From Dendrolimus kikuchii (Eukaryota; Arthropoda; Insecta; Lepidoptera; Lasiocampidae): a DNA stretch of 64,000 nucleotides. The notes under the pieces are model-generated. The model saw only the letters and a program-made list of their open reading frames with translations. It had not been told where the DNA came from and did not search any database. The stretch lies in assembly GCA_019925095.2 (NCBI GenBank), contig CM034392.1:7452887-7516886 (forward strand). The letters are read 5' to 3'. Positions 1 through 11,346 of the stretch are shown in pieces; within the stretch, counting starts at the first letter, position 1; each line of letters starts with the position of its first letter. The position numbers and the translations under genes are program-made.

Positions 1-496
1 CCCACCCCTTGTTACACTTTGTTTCACTTCTACTGCGTGTGAACTGCACACACACACATTTTTTTAAAATTAATTTAATGATAAACTAAAGTATTAACTA
101 AAAACTTTTCAAATCGTGGTAGCCTTTTGGCTACGTGCTCATAGGAGCACGTAGCCTCAGGAGTATATACTCACAATATGGCTAGATGCAATCTGGTAAG
201 CCATCCGGTTAACCACAAGTGGAAAGATGTATGTAAAACTAATTTCTATAGCCACTGCCCTGCAATTGCCCCCAAATCAAACAGCTTCGGTTACTTAAAG
301 CGCTATGGCTTCATCATCGGTCAACCGCACGGTTGCTACACACATTGTGCGGTTTTGTTTGTGGCCCTTTTTATCAACCGCCTATTGCGGTTGCAATTTC
401 GGCTGGTGGTTAGGCTAGCCGCATATTCAACTCTATCCTGCGGGCCGTTGTCTAAAACCCGTCAATGATGTAATAACCGTACGGTTATATTAATCG
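1..496. other. No gene seen; contains a perfect hairpin
   Basis: No coding region is convincing here; the 96-codon open frame at 178-468 has no recognisable domain. A perfect 12-bp inverted repeat (129-140 and 145-156, loop of 4) has arms GGCTACGTGCTC and its complement. Positions 301-440 are richer in GC and repeat CAACCG/CGGTTG words, which suggests an old repeat fragment. Confidence 0.4.
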
Positions 497-966
497 ATTT
501 TTGAGGTGGCTTTTTTATAAGAGTAATAATAATAATAATAATCCCGCAGGGGGGCTTTGTGGCGAAGCCTTAGGTGAGTAGCGACACCTCGTACCTGACT
601 CCGGGGGCCAAGGCAAGGCCCCCGCCTCCGTGCTTGCCTTAGCCAGCCGGCACGGAGTGGAGATCGCTAGAGCTAAGACTCAAGCTCCAGGGGTGGAAGT
701 GATAAATGGCCTAACGTCGGAAGTAGCTTCGGTGAACCTGCAGCCCACCTCTCTACACCCCTTAGCCACTCACACCCATGTTGCCCCTGTCTTTATGGCA
801 TTTTTTGGGGCCCATGCAGGGAGTGGCGAGTCACCGTCTGCCCATTTTTCCATGTTCCCTGAACATTGCGACGGGCAGACGCCATAGTTCTCATATTCCC
901 AGACCCCTAGTACGAGTTTTTGAGGTGGCTTTTTTATAAGAGTAATAATAATAATAATAATAATCG
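497..966 (+). repeat. Dispersed repeat with (TAA)n tail, duplicated tail unit
   Basis: The segment 'ttttgaggtggcttttttata' followed by (TAA)n occurs at about 501-544 and again at about 920-963, bracketing roughly 420 bp. The body (720-910) contains words such as GGGGCCCATGCAGGGAGTGG that recur at 12285-12306 and, on the minus strand, near 59610-59640. This fits a LINE 3' region ending in a microsatellite tail and present as two consecutive tails. The small open frames inside it recur with the repeat and are not host genes. Confidence 0.65.
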
Positions 967-984
967 GCAGACAAACACACACAT

Positions 985-1193
985 TGTATATCCCCAAATT
1001 AAGCAAGTTATGCTTGTGTTATGGATAATATACAACGGAATACCTCTGGGGCCGATCCCAGACACCCAGACCATAGTAAATAACGGAGAAAATACGTTTC
1101 CGAAATTTACTATACCAGGAATCGAACCGGGAGCCTCTGCGTTGCAGTGAGGTAGGCCGGCAAAGGCTTAGCCCGCTCAACCACAGAGGCCGT
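985..1193 (-). repeat. tRNA-derived SINE, copy 1
   Basis: Read on the minus strand it begins GGCCTCTGTGGTTGAGCGGG, which has an RNA polymerase III A-box pattern. About 40 bp on comes a B-box, GGTTCGATTCC (from plus-strand GGAATCGAACCGGGA near 1119-1133). The downstream body matches the plus-strand words 'ctctggggccgatcc' and 'cccagaccat' that recur in a second copy at 22905-23160. The tRNA-like head plus an unrelated body marks a SINE, not a functional tRNA. Confidence 0.75.
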
Positions 1194-1195
1194 CG

Positions 1196-1243
1196 AGTAG
1201 AGTACTAGAGTACTACTCTACTAGAGTACTAGTAGAGTACTAG
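1196..1243. repeat. Short palindromic cluster of TAGAGTACTA units
   Basis: The 10-mer TAGAGTACTA and its variants occur in direct and inverted order with almost no spacer, making a locally self-complementary block between the SINE and a Helitron-like end. Confidence 0.5.
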
Positions 1244-1345
1244 GATAGGCCCGCGACTTCGGCTACGCTTGACTTGAAATTCCCGCTGGATTCCTGAGAC
1301 ACAATATATCATAGTATTTAAAACAGAATGTAAGTGAAATTGTGC
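1240..1345 (-). mobile_element. Helitron-like 3' end fragment
   Basis: Starts CTAG followed by 'gcccgcgacttcg' and 'cttgacttgaaattcc', the reverse of an end that recurs at 29614 (minus) and 34200-34247 (plus). Only the terminal part is recognisable and the 5' limit is not visible. Confidence 0.55.
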
Positions 1346-1440
1346 CGGAATAATTATTGATTATCAAATGCGATTTGATTTGAAACTTTCAATTAAAGTC
1401 AATTATAAATAGGAAAACTTATAATCTTAAAACAATTTAC

Positions 1441-3857
1441 CTCTACTTCTAACTGAAAGCCGTGTAGGGACTGCGATGTAGCAGGTTGTAGAAACGTTCC
1501 GAAAGGCGATGTCGTAAATTCCACTAACAATTCGGGTCCGCTGGATATCGCTTCGGGAACGGGCACGCCACCCCCGCAAAATCTCAAAATAACAGGGTCC
1601 CTTGTTGTATAGCCGTCGTAAACCGTCACATAGTCCTGAACTTCGTCACATTGTTGCCAAAATTTCAATTCTCGACCATTGTTCTCCCTCTGTTGTTGGG
1701 CGGGGTACAATGCTTTCTGGCTCCTGATCGAAACTAGTTGCCCATTGGGTTGTCTCACTACAATGAGGGCGTGTTTCCCTTGAGGCACTTCGTGTTGTCG
1801 CACCGCATAGTAGCAAGTTAAATTTCTAGGGTAAACGCCGGGGAAATTCGGCGATTGTAATCGGCAGCTTTTACGATCGCAATCACTGAAAATCCGGGAG
1901 CAATAAGTTCCGGAGATCAAATCCCCCAGGTAATACTCGGGCGTTTTTGTCGGCCTCCCCACGTTCGTGTCCTCGCCGCGTGATATGTTTACAGGGAAGG
2001 GTATTGGCCTCAGTTTGAAAAAGGGGCGCTCTGAAATGAAAAAAATGTTATTACTCTAAGCTTGGCTCAGACAGTTTGTTCTTCGTGAAAAGTTATTTTG
2101 TGCCTTAACCCTTGACGTAAGGTATGCGATAAATCACACTGCCAATTCAATTAGTCGCCAAGCTATACAGATAGGAAAAACAGGGAATTCTGTTAACAAT
2201 TGGAAACAAATTCGAGATCCCTTCATTTGACGTCAACAACGTCACTATACTTAGTTTGAACTATATATTGATAAATAATTTAAATAATTTTTTCTTACCA
2301 AAAGTTTACAATATGGTGTTCAGTTGATATAATCTCTATATATATATATAAATCAATTGCTGTTCGTTAGTCTCGCTAAAATACGAGAATGGCTGGACTG
2401 ATTTGGCTAATTTTGGTTTTGAATTATTTATGGAAGACCAGGGAAAGTTTCAAAGGTGAGTAGGTAAATATGAAAAAAATGCTTTGAATATAGTAAAAAC
2501 AACAATTTTGCTTTCCCTTAAAAACTATTCCTACCTGTCAAAGATTTGATGTTCATCCCGTCGTTTAGAAATCAATTAAATTTAAAAGTCGTTCAGAAAT
2601 GAAATTAAATTTCAAAGTGAAGTTTAAAAAAAAAATTGGTTTTGAATGTCAAACGTTTGATGTTCGTTCCAGTTAAGTTTTAACCACATTATTACTAAAG
2701 TTGAAACATTCTGCAATTATCATTCATATTTTTTATTTATTGATTCTGAGGCGGTACGAAGTTTGCCGGGTCAGCTAGTTATGTAAATATTAAGAAGTTG
2801 TTGATACAAAAAATTTATTCAATTTTAGATTAAGAAAAGTCTTGTTGGAGTATTTTCACTTTCGCAGTACTAAATACGGAACAAAAATTATTTTTATTGT
2901 TTTACTCACATTTTTGTAGCTTAGCATTGGTAAATTTACATTGCTTGTATGGTCTGTATCAAATTATTATCAATAGTTAGGTAAATGAATTGATAGTAAG
3001 GCTATCTGTTACAAATGTTGTATAGCCTGCGGCCGACGTAATGCTATACGCAGGCGATGAATGCTTAAGTCAATATTAGACGGTTAATTTCTTTCTTTCA
3101 TTTGAATGACTCAACCAAAGTGTTTCATGTATATAAACAAATAAAATTGAAGTGCCTGTTTGTAATGTCAAAATAAAAATGTGAAAAAACCAGGGGGCTA
3201 ATTCGGACCAGGAGATTCCGAAATTTTTATAATTTTTGTCTGTCTGTCTGGATGTCCCAGCTAATCTCTGAAATGGCTACACCGATTTTGACGGGACTTT
3301 CATTGGCAGATAGCTGATGTTATAAGGAGTAACTTAGGCTATTTTTTTGGATCCTGCAAATTAAGGTCTACGCGGACGAAGTCACTGGCACAGCTAGTAT
3401 AAACATAAATTTGAAGAATTTATTGTTATCGTCGTGTCTTTTCACCTGCCTATTAACCAAGCCAAATTGATTCTATTTGGTTGATTCGTTTAATATCAGC
3501 ATTAGACGCCTGCTACAGCGTCACGCCGTACGCAGCGTAAGTCGTTTAAACTGAAATACATTTACCTGAAGGAGGGGTTCCACCATATCGTACTGTAGCA
3601 TATTCTCTTCTCAACACTTTATATGCTATACGAAAATCGAAATTATAGTTGTTCTGCTCTTTTGATAGATGCAATAATCTTATTATAAGTGTTATAGATT
3701 TCGTTTCGCTGTAATATATCGACGGACCCCAGGATGTTCCACACCATGAGCCGCCGACTTGTGGACGACTCGCTTCCTGGATCTGCATGTAGCCATCAGG
3801 GCAGCCGTCTTCGGTGAACGATGTAAACCGGCCGAGTGTAAAGCTGTCGAAGAGTAC
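1441..3857 (-). CDS. CUB-domain protein, partial (two exons)
   Basis: Two exons read on the minus strand. The first, 3857-3566 (292 nt), starts in phase 0 after a TTTTCAG acceptor and ends in phase 1 before GTAAAT. The second, 2030-1441 (590 nt), follows a TTTCATTTCAG acceptor and starts with the two bases needed to complete that codon; it ends in phase 0 before GTAAAT. The first encodes the second half of a CUB domain (FDSFTLGRF, a Cys-Pro pair, GSWCGTSW, then FDFRIAYKVL). The second encodes a linker and a complete CUB domain (CRLQSPNFPGVYPRNLTCYY at its start; YVTVYDGY, FCGGG and ELLVEFTT later) with Cys residues at typical positions. CUB domains are extracellular beta-sandwich modules for protein or ligand binding. 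Multi-CUB receptor-accessory proteins of the SOL-1/Neto type are a possible family, but I cannot confirm this. The first exon, signal peptide and C-terminus are not visible, and the gene is unrelated to the lectins. Confidence 0.8.
2333..2778 (+). mobile_element. Helitron-like non-autonomous element
   Basis: Begins TC after an A, ends CTAG before a T, and ends in 'gccgggtcagctag'. These fit the Helitron A|TC...CTRR|T insertion rule, with no terminal inverted repeats or target duplication. An opposite-strand copy lies at 18711-19085. It sits in the intron between the two CUB exons. No coding capacity. Confidence 0.65.
3141..3397 (+). mobile_element. Helitron-like element, copy 1 of a two-copy family
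   Basis: Shares 'gtttgtaatgtcaaaataaa', 'gtctgtctgtctggatg' and 'gatgttataaggagta' with the copy at 63699-63961. Both end in an '...cagctag' terminus after a 'gacgaagtc' box. Non-coding, and also inside the CUB intron. Confidence 0.65.
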
Positions 3858-6590
3858 CTGAAAATTGAAAAAATATATGACATAAATTTATGGGAGCTGC
3901 ATACGTCTCGTCATTGCAGTGAGATTTTTTTTTATTGGTCTTGACTTTATGTTGATGGTCCGAAGATCTCACAACTTTATCGGGGTTTTCTCTCTTTTCT
4001 CTATATCACTCGCACATCACCCGTCCCGGTCCCACATTGTGCTATATATTGTACTAACTGTACGACTTGTTAATAATTGTACTTAAGTTTATCGTTTCCA
4101 AAATAAATTAGTTCAATTCAGTTTACATCAGCAATCGATAGTGTATACTACTCTCTGCCATCTGAAGTATCATTTAACTTCTATTTCTCGCTCATATCAA
4201 ATACATGCTTAAATGAAAGACTAAACGGCATATACAATATTTACATTATAAAATTAAGAGATCATTGTTTGTCTCCGAGTGCACAATTAGGATTATATCA
4301 AACTCAAAACATAATTTAGTAACTTTATTTCTGAGAACTTTAAATTTTTTAGATCTCTTTATTATATAGAAATATTATTTTGGTGTCTCTTAATCTTAGG
4401 TCGTATAAATATACCTTTATGCAATAAATCTAGGTACTTACTGTACAGTTATATAAGTACACCACATTTCAGGAAAACGACTTCACAAAAAATAAATTAG
4501 AATAAATACGTTTTTATGACTTAACAAAGTTATTTGATCATCTTTATAGTGTATGAAAATTGAAGGCGTGTATAAATATTACCCATGTGGTATTAATTTT
4601 TAGTCATTATCTTGCTTGAATTTACAGTAACACCATTTATCTTTAAGTTTAATGTAAGCCTAACTACCGCACTCGGAATCGGAAACAGTCCGCTAACTTT
4701 AGAAAATGAAGAATGAATGACTAGTTTTATTTTAAGACTGTATTTCACGCCAGACAGTAGCCAAGTAAAGAATAATTTATGTCCATTTCTTAGAATAACT
4801 TTAAGTTAAGTAAAATTCAATGATTTTAACACATTTTAGACTGACAGTCCACCTGGTGGGAAGTGGGTTACTTTTTAAATTAATTTTTAATAAGGCTCTC
4901 GAGCGTAGCAGTGGGTCCTTTAACTTAAAAATATTCTACTAATATTATACACGCTAAAGTTTGTTCTTACAATAATAATGTATGTATGTATGTTTGTTAC
5001 TCTTTCACGCCAAAACTACTGAATGGATTTTGATGAAACTTTACAATAATATAGCTTACACATCAGAATAACACATGGCTACAATTTATAAAGATATAGT
5101 GTGAATTATCCAAAATATTACGGTTTTCCATCACCACGTGGGTGAAACTATGGGTGCAGCTAGTGTCAAATAATCAGTTCTAAAAAGTTTAACCATAAAA
5201 TAACACAAAAAGTTTAAAATCATATTTATCCGATCTTGTTAGAAGTTTTAAAATATGAAATTGACAAATTAGTCGGTCGACAAAGTACATTAATATAATA
5301 AAAGAAATCAGTCTAACAATGAGAAATATAATTTAAAATATCAATCGACAATCAATTTAAAACTGTGTCATAACTGTTGAAATATGAAAAACATAATTTT
5401 TTCTTGCAGACAAAGGATATTTTCCTCTGAATCAATTATGTGCTATTTATGAGCGTGTAATTAAAACGGAAGGATTTATTGTTTTCAGACGCTTTAAATT
5501 AATTACAGATTTGTGCTGAAAAATGAATATTTTTTGTTGATTTATAACGATATGGTTTTCAAAGAGTATGTCTAATTGTTAATTAGACCGGCCTTGCAAT
5601 TTAATTGGTTCTAGAACTTGTAGGAATCAGAATTGCCATGCGGGGCCCTAAAGGGACTAAAGCGGCCGTTTTTGGAGAATCTCTTATGGCCGATTCCTTA
5701 CCCTCCCTATCTTAGTATTTATTCACTCGCCTTACCGTCGGTTGAATTTTGAAATTACTTGTACGGAGCCTATGTCAAATTTTAACCATTAGTAAGACAA
5801 ATGCAATACCTTACAGGGTATAGGAACCCACCGTTAGTTAAATTAATACGTATCTAGATATACTGGTAGCTGTCACAAGTAGCACAAAGACACAGTATTT
5901 ATTATTTATACAAGGATTTATATTTAAATCGGCATTTTTATTACAAAAATGCAATTCTTAGAAGTTGCTGCAAATAAAAATATGAAGATTGCACAAGAAA
6001 AATCAGATAAGAGGCCGAGAAATACATCCAATCAATGACAAAAGCCAATTGGACAGAGCTCTTTGTTGAAGAGAATAAATTGACCGCAGAGGAGATTCCT
6101 TCTCGACACTTTATCCTCAGTGGAGAGCAGAGATGCAATTTGCAGCCGCAAATTGCGTTTTCCGCGTTGCCTAGTTTTATTCCGGTCAACTACCCTTGAG
6201 AGTTGTGATGCGGAACTCGGTATGTCTTGCAATCGAAACTTTTGTTACTGAATATTAATGCTGGTGAAGACTTTAAATTATTGTATCTCAAGTGTAGACA
6301 CTGTTTTTATTTTTTAGAGCTACCAACGAGTCTTGTGGTGATACATGGGTTTATATTATATTATAATTTCTTAACCTAAGTGTAGGTTTAGTATAGGCTG
6401 CCACCTCATGCTTAGAAAATATATTGATTTTTTAAAATCTGATTATGTTTAAAAGTAGTACATTTGGATGGTTGTGCGTGTTAATTGTTTATTAAAGGAA
6501 AAATAAACAACTTTCATTTTCAACATCGCAGCTGTCATTTTAGCCCAGGTAATTCAAAATCAGAGTATATATACAATAGAATAAATTTAT
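3858..6590. other. AT-rich interval, no gene seen
   Basis: Presumably the intron or upstream region of the CUB gene. A Helitron-like remnant at about 4943-5163 ends 'gggtgcagctag' and contains 'tctttcacgccaaaactact', a phrase common in lepidopteran Helitron-like repeats. Positions 5580-5730 are more GC-rich and may be a LINE scrap. Two overlapping minus-strand open frames at 5941-6232 have no recognisable domain and no matched splice sites, so I do not call them. Confidence 0.4.
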
Positions 6591-7060
6591 TTACAGAGAC
6601 AAGACATTTTTCGCACAGTTACGGTTAGAGAAAAAAGTCTCGGGTTCACCAGACAATAGTCTTTTACTCCACACACAAAGCGGGATGAGAGTACGACGCC
6701 TAGCCCCCCCCCCCCCCCCCCCACTTGCACGCTCGTCCAGGTCCACGCCGGACCACAGAGCAAGTATGCCACCGGGGAGGTCATCGACGTCACACCCCTT
6801 CCGCTTTGTCTCTGTCAGACATAAGGCATCCAGGCTTCTCTCATTCATTATATCAATCATTTCGTCCATCTTATCTTTCATTCCACCTCTCACATTCCAT
6901 GTGCCTATACGGCACTCTGCTCCTCTCGACCCATCGCCCATATTGCGTAGACCACCTGCTGCTGTGGTGCTGACTCCCAAATTTACGGCACGTAACTCGC
7001 TTCTGGATCTCCTCTTAAACTACGATAAACTCCTCCTTCAATCAACTGCCTTCTAAACTC
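6591..7060 (-). mobile_element. RTE-type LINE endonuclease fragment
   Basis: The minus-strand frame (6980-6591) encodes IGTWNVRG and then LDALCLTETK, the first two motifs of an apurinic-type (APE) endonuclease, whose catalytic Asn and Glu are present. This is the N-terminal part of a non-LTR retrotransposon protein. A run of 19 C on the plus strand (6704-6722) translates as a Gly stretch, and the frame after it no longer matches an endonuclease. It is a dead fragment. Confidence 0.7.
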
Positions 7061-7841
7061 ATCACTGTCTTCTATTAAACTTCTCTTCCAACTCTTTCGT
7101 ATCGCACTTGTCGCTTTGCTGTCTAGAACTGAACTAATCGGTATCCCTTTGTAAACATCTATCTAACTCTGTCTTTTCCTTCCTGAACCTTCTATTCTAG
7201 AATATCAATCTCTACCTATCCCTTTCTAAAATCTATCCGTCTTTATCTTCTCCTTCCAGAATCTTCTAGCTTTTTCTAAAAGTCCTAAGACCGGCTTACG
7301 CTGCCAGAAAGTTCTATCCTCGGTCGACACAGTATAATATTACGCTTACATCAAGTTAAATAGGTACGTAAGTGTAATAGATTATTAAATGTTATATTCT
7401 AGTAACATGTCAAAGTTTAAAATTTCAGCGAATTCATTGTAAACATCCAAATATTGACGCCCATCATCGAAATATGTATGAACAAAGTATTGGAAAACAG
7501 CAAGTGAACCACGTAATATACCATTGGTCAAAACAAATATAAAAACACCTCAAATATAATGTAATAACGGAACTGTCTACTGAAATGAAATACGATCCGA
7601 CATGGGATACCGAAAACGTGCGACATGTTCCTTCATATTCGCTTCTTTCGGGCAGAAAATACAATTTTGTACCGCCCGGAATACTTTACGGGCCTTTGAT
7701 GAAATTTAAATGTGCTGCGTCTAACTGAGGAACACGTTGTGGCATTCCAATTCCACTCGACTCGAGGCTTCTATGAAGGAAATGGAACTAGAAATATGTC
7801 TACGTAAGACAAGCTGCAGTTAGTACTTTTGTTGTAATTAA
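7061..7841. other. No gene seen
   Basis: Contains the T/C-rich continuation of the LINE fragment (to about 7330) and unannotated AT-rich sequence. The minus-strand frame at 7464-7664 has no domain or splice support. Confidence 0.3.
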
Positions 7842-8830
7842 TATTAGAAAGAAGAAAGAAAATCATTTTATTTAGGACAAATTACATTAAACTAATTATT
7901 ACATAAAAAACTAAATTAAAAATAAACAAACTTGTCCTAAAAGAGGCATGTCTCAGTACAATGCTGGTCTGTTAAAAACACCGCTGATCTTCCCCTGAGC
8001 CCTTAAGGTATTATTACGGCAAACATTACATTATTACGAAGCATAAAAAAAACTAGAATTGAAATCAATAATGCACAAGTAAGTAACGGCATATATAAGA
8101 CTAGCTGATGCCCGCGACTTCGTCCGCGTGGTGCGGTTTTTTAACTATCCCACGGGAACGCTTTCATTTTTGGGATCAAAAGTATCCTATATGTTGACCA
8201 GGGATATAAGCTATCACCATACAAAATTTCATTTAAATCGGTCCAGTCGTTTCGGAGATTAGCCGCTACAAACAGACAGACAAACAGAGAAACAAAAAAA
8301 TAAAAAAATTCTAAATTAGTTCTATTTCACTTTTTACACCCGCTGACTCGGTTTTTAGCATTTTTTTTTCATTGTACAGAAATTTCACCTTTACAGTTTT
8401 ATTATATGTATAGATAAATATAGATAGGAAAACTAATGACCATAACTAAAAAGTCCAACCTAGTGCTTATACATATTATATATAAAAATACAAACATTTT
8501 AAAAATAAAACGAAAAATCTATTACCACATCAAATACCACTTGTATCGTGTCTAAAGTCGCGCTGTGAGAGTAGTTCTAAACTCATTAAGATTTTGCTGA
8601 TTTCTAATATGCGGTGGAATATGGTTCCAGCACCTTGTCAATGCGTAACGAAAGCTACCTCGAAAGCCGGCTGTGTTGTGGCGCTCAAAAGCGAGTTGTA
8701 TTGCACATGTCCAGAACGGATCATTCTATGGCTTGATAGCCAGAAGAGTTTCTCATACAAGTAACATGGGGTTTTGTATTTAATGACTGCGAAGAGAAGA
8801 CACGTATTATGTACCATTTACTATTTTTTG
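7842..8830 (-). mobile_element. LINE 3' fragment split by a Helitron-like insertion
   Basis: On the minus strand 8560-8720 encodes a LINE reverse-transcriptase C-terminal segment (AFERHNTAGFRGSFRYALTR followed by WNHIPPHIRN). The 3' part continues to about 7842. The Helitron-like element at 8101-8414 interrupts it, so the LINE is older. Confidence 0.55.
8101..8414 (-). mobile_element. Helitron-like element nested in a LINE fragment
   Basis: On the minus strand it ends in a 'cgcgg...gacgaagtcgcgg' box and CTAG, with T following, and starts TC after A (plus-strand GA at 8413-8414). Both boundaries satisfy the Helitron rule. Non-coding. Confidence 0.65.
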
Positions 8831-8975
8831 TTTTTAAATCGCCTCCTCCTCTGTCATTGTCTAAGACAGAGGTTCTTTTAGTCTTTTTCTTTTGTTTTCT
8901 TTTTTAGGGATAAATTGAGGCGCCTTAATTTTCTTTTTCTTTTAAATCAAACGTATATACTCTATACAGTTTTGA

Positions 8976-9630
8976 TCTAATATATAAAATTCTCGTGTCA
9001 CAGTTTTCGTTGCCATACTCCTCCGAAACGGCTTGACCGATTTTGATGAAATTTTTTGTGCTTATCCGGTATCTATGAGAATCGGCCAACATCTATTTTT
9101 CATCCCCCTAAATGTTAGGGGTAGTCCACCCCTAAATTTTTTATTTTATTTTTTAGACAAAATTTTTAATTTCTATTTTTTTATGATACAACATACAAAA
9201 ATACATACAATCCTCAATTTTCACCCTTCTACGATCAACCCCTATTTTTTATTTGTTAATTATAAACTTCAATTTTTTTGGCAAGATTTTTAATCTTATT
9301 TTGTCATGACTTAGAATAAAAAAAATATATTAGATCAGTTATCCCCGCTAGATGTCTACCGTTGTCACCTCTCATCCAGCAAACATCACGGAGTAGGGTT
9401 GAGTGGGTTCCCGGATGGTTTAGATTCACAATTAGAACCGGCAGGTGGCGCTGAGATCAGGTTCTGGAATCCTCCTAATCACCTGGAGCGATTTTGGTGA
9501 TTTTGTTTTTGTGTGTTTGAGTGGGTACCCGGATGGTTTAGATTCGCAATTAGAACCGGTAGGTGGCTCTGGGATCGGGTTCTAGAATTTTATTTTTTAA
9601 AAGCAGGACAACGTCTGCCGGGGCCGCTAG
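8976..9630 (+). mobile_element. Helitron-like element, first of a head-to-tail pair
   Basis: Begins TCTAATATATAAAATTCTCG after an A and ends 'ggcaggacaacgtctgcc' (a short 3' hairpin) then GGGGCCGCTAG. It abuts the next copy with no intervening base. Inside, 'ccgatggtttagattcgcaa' words repeat (9400 and 9530). No transposase gene is present. Confidence 0.75.
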
Positions 9631-10197
9631 TCTAATATATAAAATTCTCGTGTCACAGTGTTAGTTACCATACTCCTCCGAAACGGTTTGACCGATTTTT
9701 ATGAAATTTTATATGCATATTCAGTAGGTCTGAGAATCGGCTACTATCTATTTTTCATACCCCTAAGTGATAAGGGTTGTCCGTCCACCCCTAACATTTT
9801 TTGAATTTTTTTTGTTAATTTTTTTTATTTTTTTAGGATACAGCATTAAAAATACATACAACCCTAAATTTTCACCCCCCTACGATCAACCCCTATTTTT
9901 ATTTGTTAATTATAAACTTTAATTTTTTGGCAAGATTTTTAATCCTATTTTGTCATGACTTAGAATAAAAAAAATATATTACTCTTTTAGATTCACAATT
10001 AGAACCGGTAGGTGGCGCGGAGATCGGGTTCTGAAATCCTCCTAATCACCTGGAGCGATTTTGGTGATTTTGTTTTTGTGTGTTTGAGTGGGTACCCGGA
10101 TGGTTTAGATTCGCAATTAGAACCGGTACGTGGCTCTAGGATCGGGTTGTAGAATTTTATTTTTTAAAGGCAGGACAACGTCTGCCGGGGCCGCTAG
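9631..10197 (+). mobile_element. Helitron-like element, second of a head-to-tail pair
   Basis: Starts with the same TCTAATATATAAAATTCTCG as the preceding copy and ends with the same hairpin and CTAG, followed by T. It is about 90 bp shorter than its neighbour, mainly from loss in the middle. Confidence 0.75.
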
Positions 10198-10963
10198 TAA
10201 TAACAATATATATTTTTACATTTTTGAAAATACCCAAAGTGTACATTTATTTACTTGACTATAATCTACAACGACGAGCTAATTTATTTCTTATTTTAAT
10301 GCCTATTTTATTGCTATCCTATATTTATTACAATTAAGAATCTAGCCATTTGCTATTCAGTGCTTAATGTTGATGGACAGTACAACCCTTGTAGGCAGTG
10401 CCGGCTGTGACACTTCTAAATTTTTTACATTGCCTATAGGCGTAGTATATAATTATAAAATTATGTGATATGACAGAACAGATTAAACCTCTTACCTGGT
10501 AAGGCGTTCTGTCACAGTATATATCGGCTATAATTATGTGACATGTGTTTTACTTTATACGCCTTTAGAGACACTTTTGTGTAGAGTAAAATATAAAAGC
10601 TTTTAAAATAAAGGTAAAAACTTGGATGTCGACAGGCGTACTGTCATACCATTACCATGAGTTTAACGCTTGAGGGCGTTTCTGTCCATCATCGCGTTGA
10701 GGCACGATTACATTACCGTGTTTACTAGCAAGGTACTAATTGGAGTATTTACTATCTACTTTCTACTAGTAAGCTTGTCGCGTATAATTATATTCAAATA
10801 CTGCATTTTTAATTGCAAACTTGCCAAACAAGCACACGGCCCACCTAATTGGAAAGTGGTTACCGTCGCCTTTGTGAAATGATGTTTTTTTTTGTGAAAC
10901 AAGCTCTACGAACCCTTATTTCGTACCTTTTTTTAAAAAATAGATTTAATTTTATAAAGTATT
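10198..10963. other. AT-rich interval, no gene seen
   Basis: The 70-codon frame at 10670-10882 has no domain. 'ggcccacctaattggaaagtggttaccgtcgcc' near 10838 resembles the dispersed A-tailed repeat family found elsewhere here. Confidence 0.3.
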
Positions 10964-10973
10964 GAATTGTACA

Positions 10974-11336
10974 CATACATACATACATACATACATAACT
11001 TCACGCCAGTTCCCTTGCGGGGTAGGCACGAACAACAGAGCGCCATTTAGGCCCATTCTTACACACCTCACTTGCTTCTTTGACATTCATAACTCTTGTC
11101 ATGCACATTCGTCTGTTCTTAAGGCTCCTGACATCACCCTCCGCTAGTACACGATCAATTTGATCATGGAAGGTGTGTCGTGGCCTTCCACGACTTCTGC
11201 ATCCATCCACTTTTGCATTGTATATCTGTTTAGTCATTCTTTCATCATGCATTCTTTCCAAATGCCCGAACCACCGGAGCATTCCTTTCCTTACCTTCAC
11301 CCCGACACTCTCTTTCAGACCAACTCTCATACTCTA
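10974..11336 (-). mobile_element. 5'-truncated RTE-type LINE insertion with TSD
   Basis: The minus strand encodes the C-terminal tail of an RTE-like reverse transcriptase (MLRWFGHLERMHDERMTKQI ... ending in ARELA and a stop) followed by an (ATGT)n tail. The flanks carry the same 10-bp duplication GAATTGTACA at 10964-10973 and 11337-11346. Related insertions lie at 23002, 33315, 50842 and 60710. Confidence 0.85.
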
Positions 11337-11346
11337 GAATTGTACA

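Noticed and set aside
1040..1193. A tRNA gene on the minus strand
   Set aside because: A and B boxes are present but the body continues as a SINE and the acceptor stem cannot be paired; a second copy with the same tail exists.
5941..6232. Overlapping minus-strand frames as upstream CUB-gene exons
   Set aside because: No CUB motifs and no acceptor/donor pair in the phase needed to join the exon at 3857.
6685..7056. 123-codon plus-strand frame rich in Pro and Ser
   Set aside because: Opposite-strand reading of the RTE endonuclease fragment through a poly-C run.
10973..10998. CATA/TATG tandem runs as a CRISPR or satellite array
   Set aside because: They are tails of RTE-type insertions, short and without spacers.
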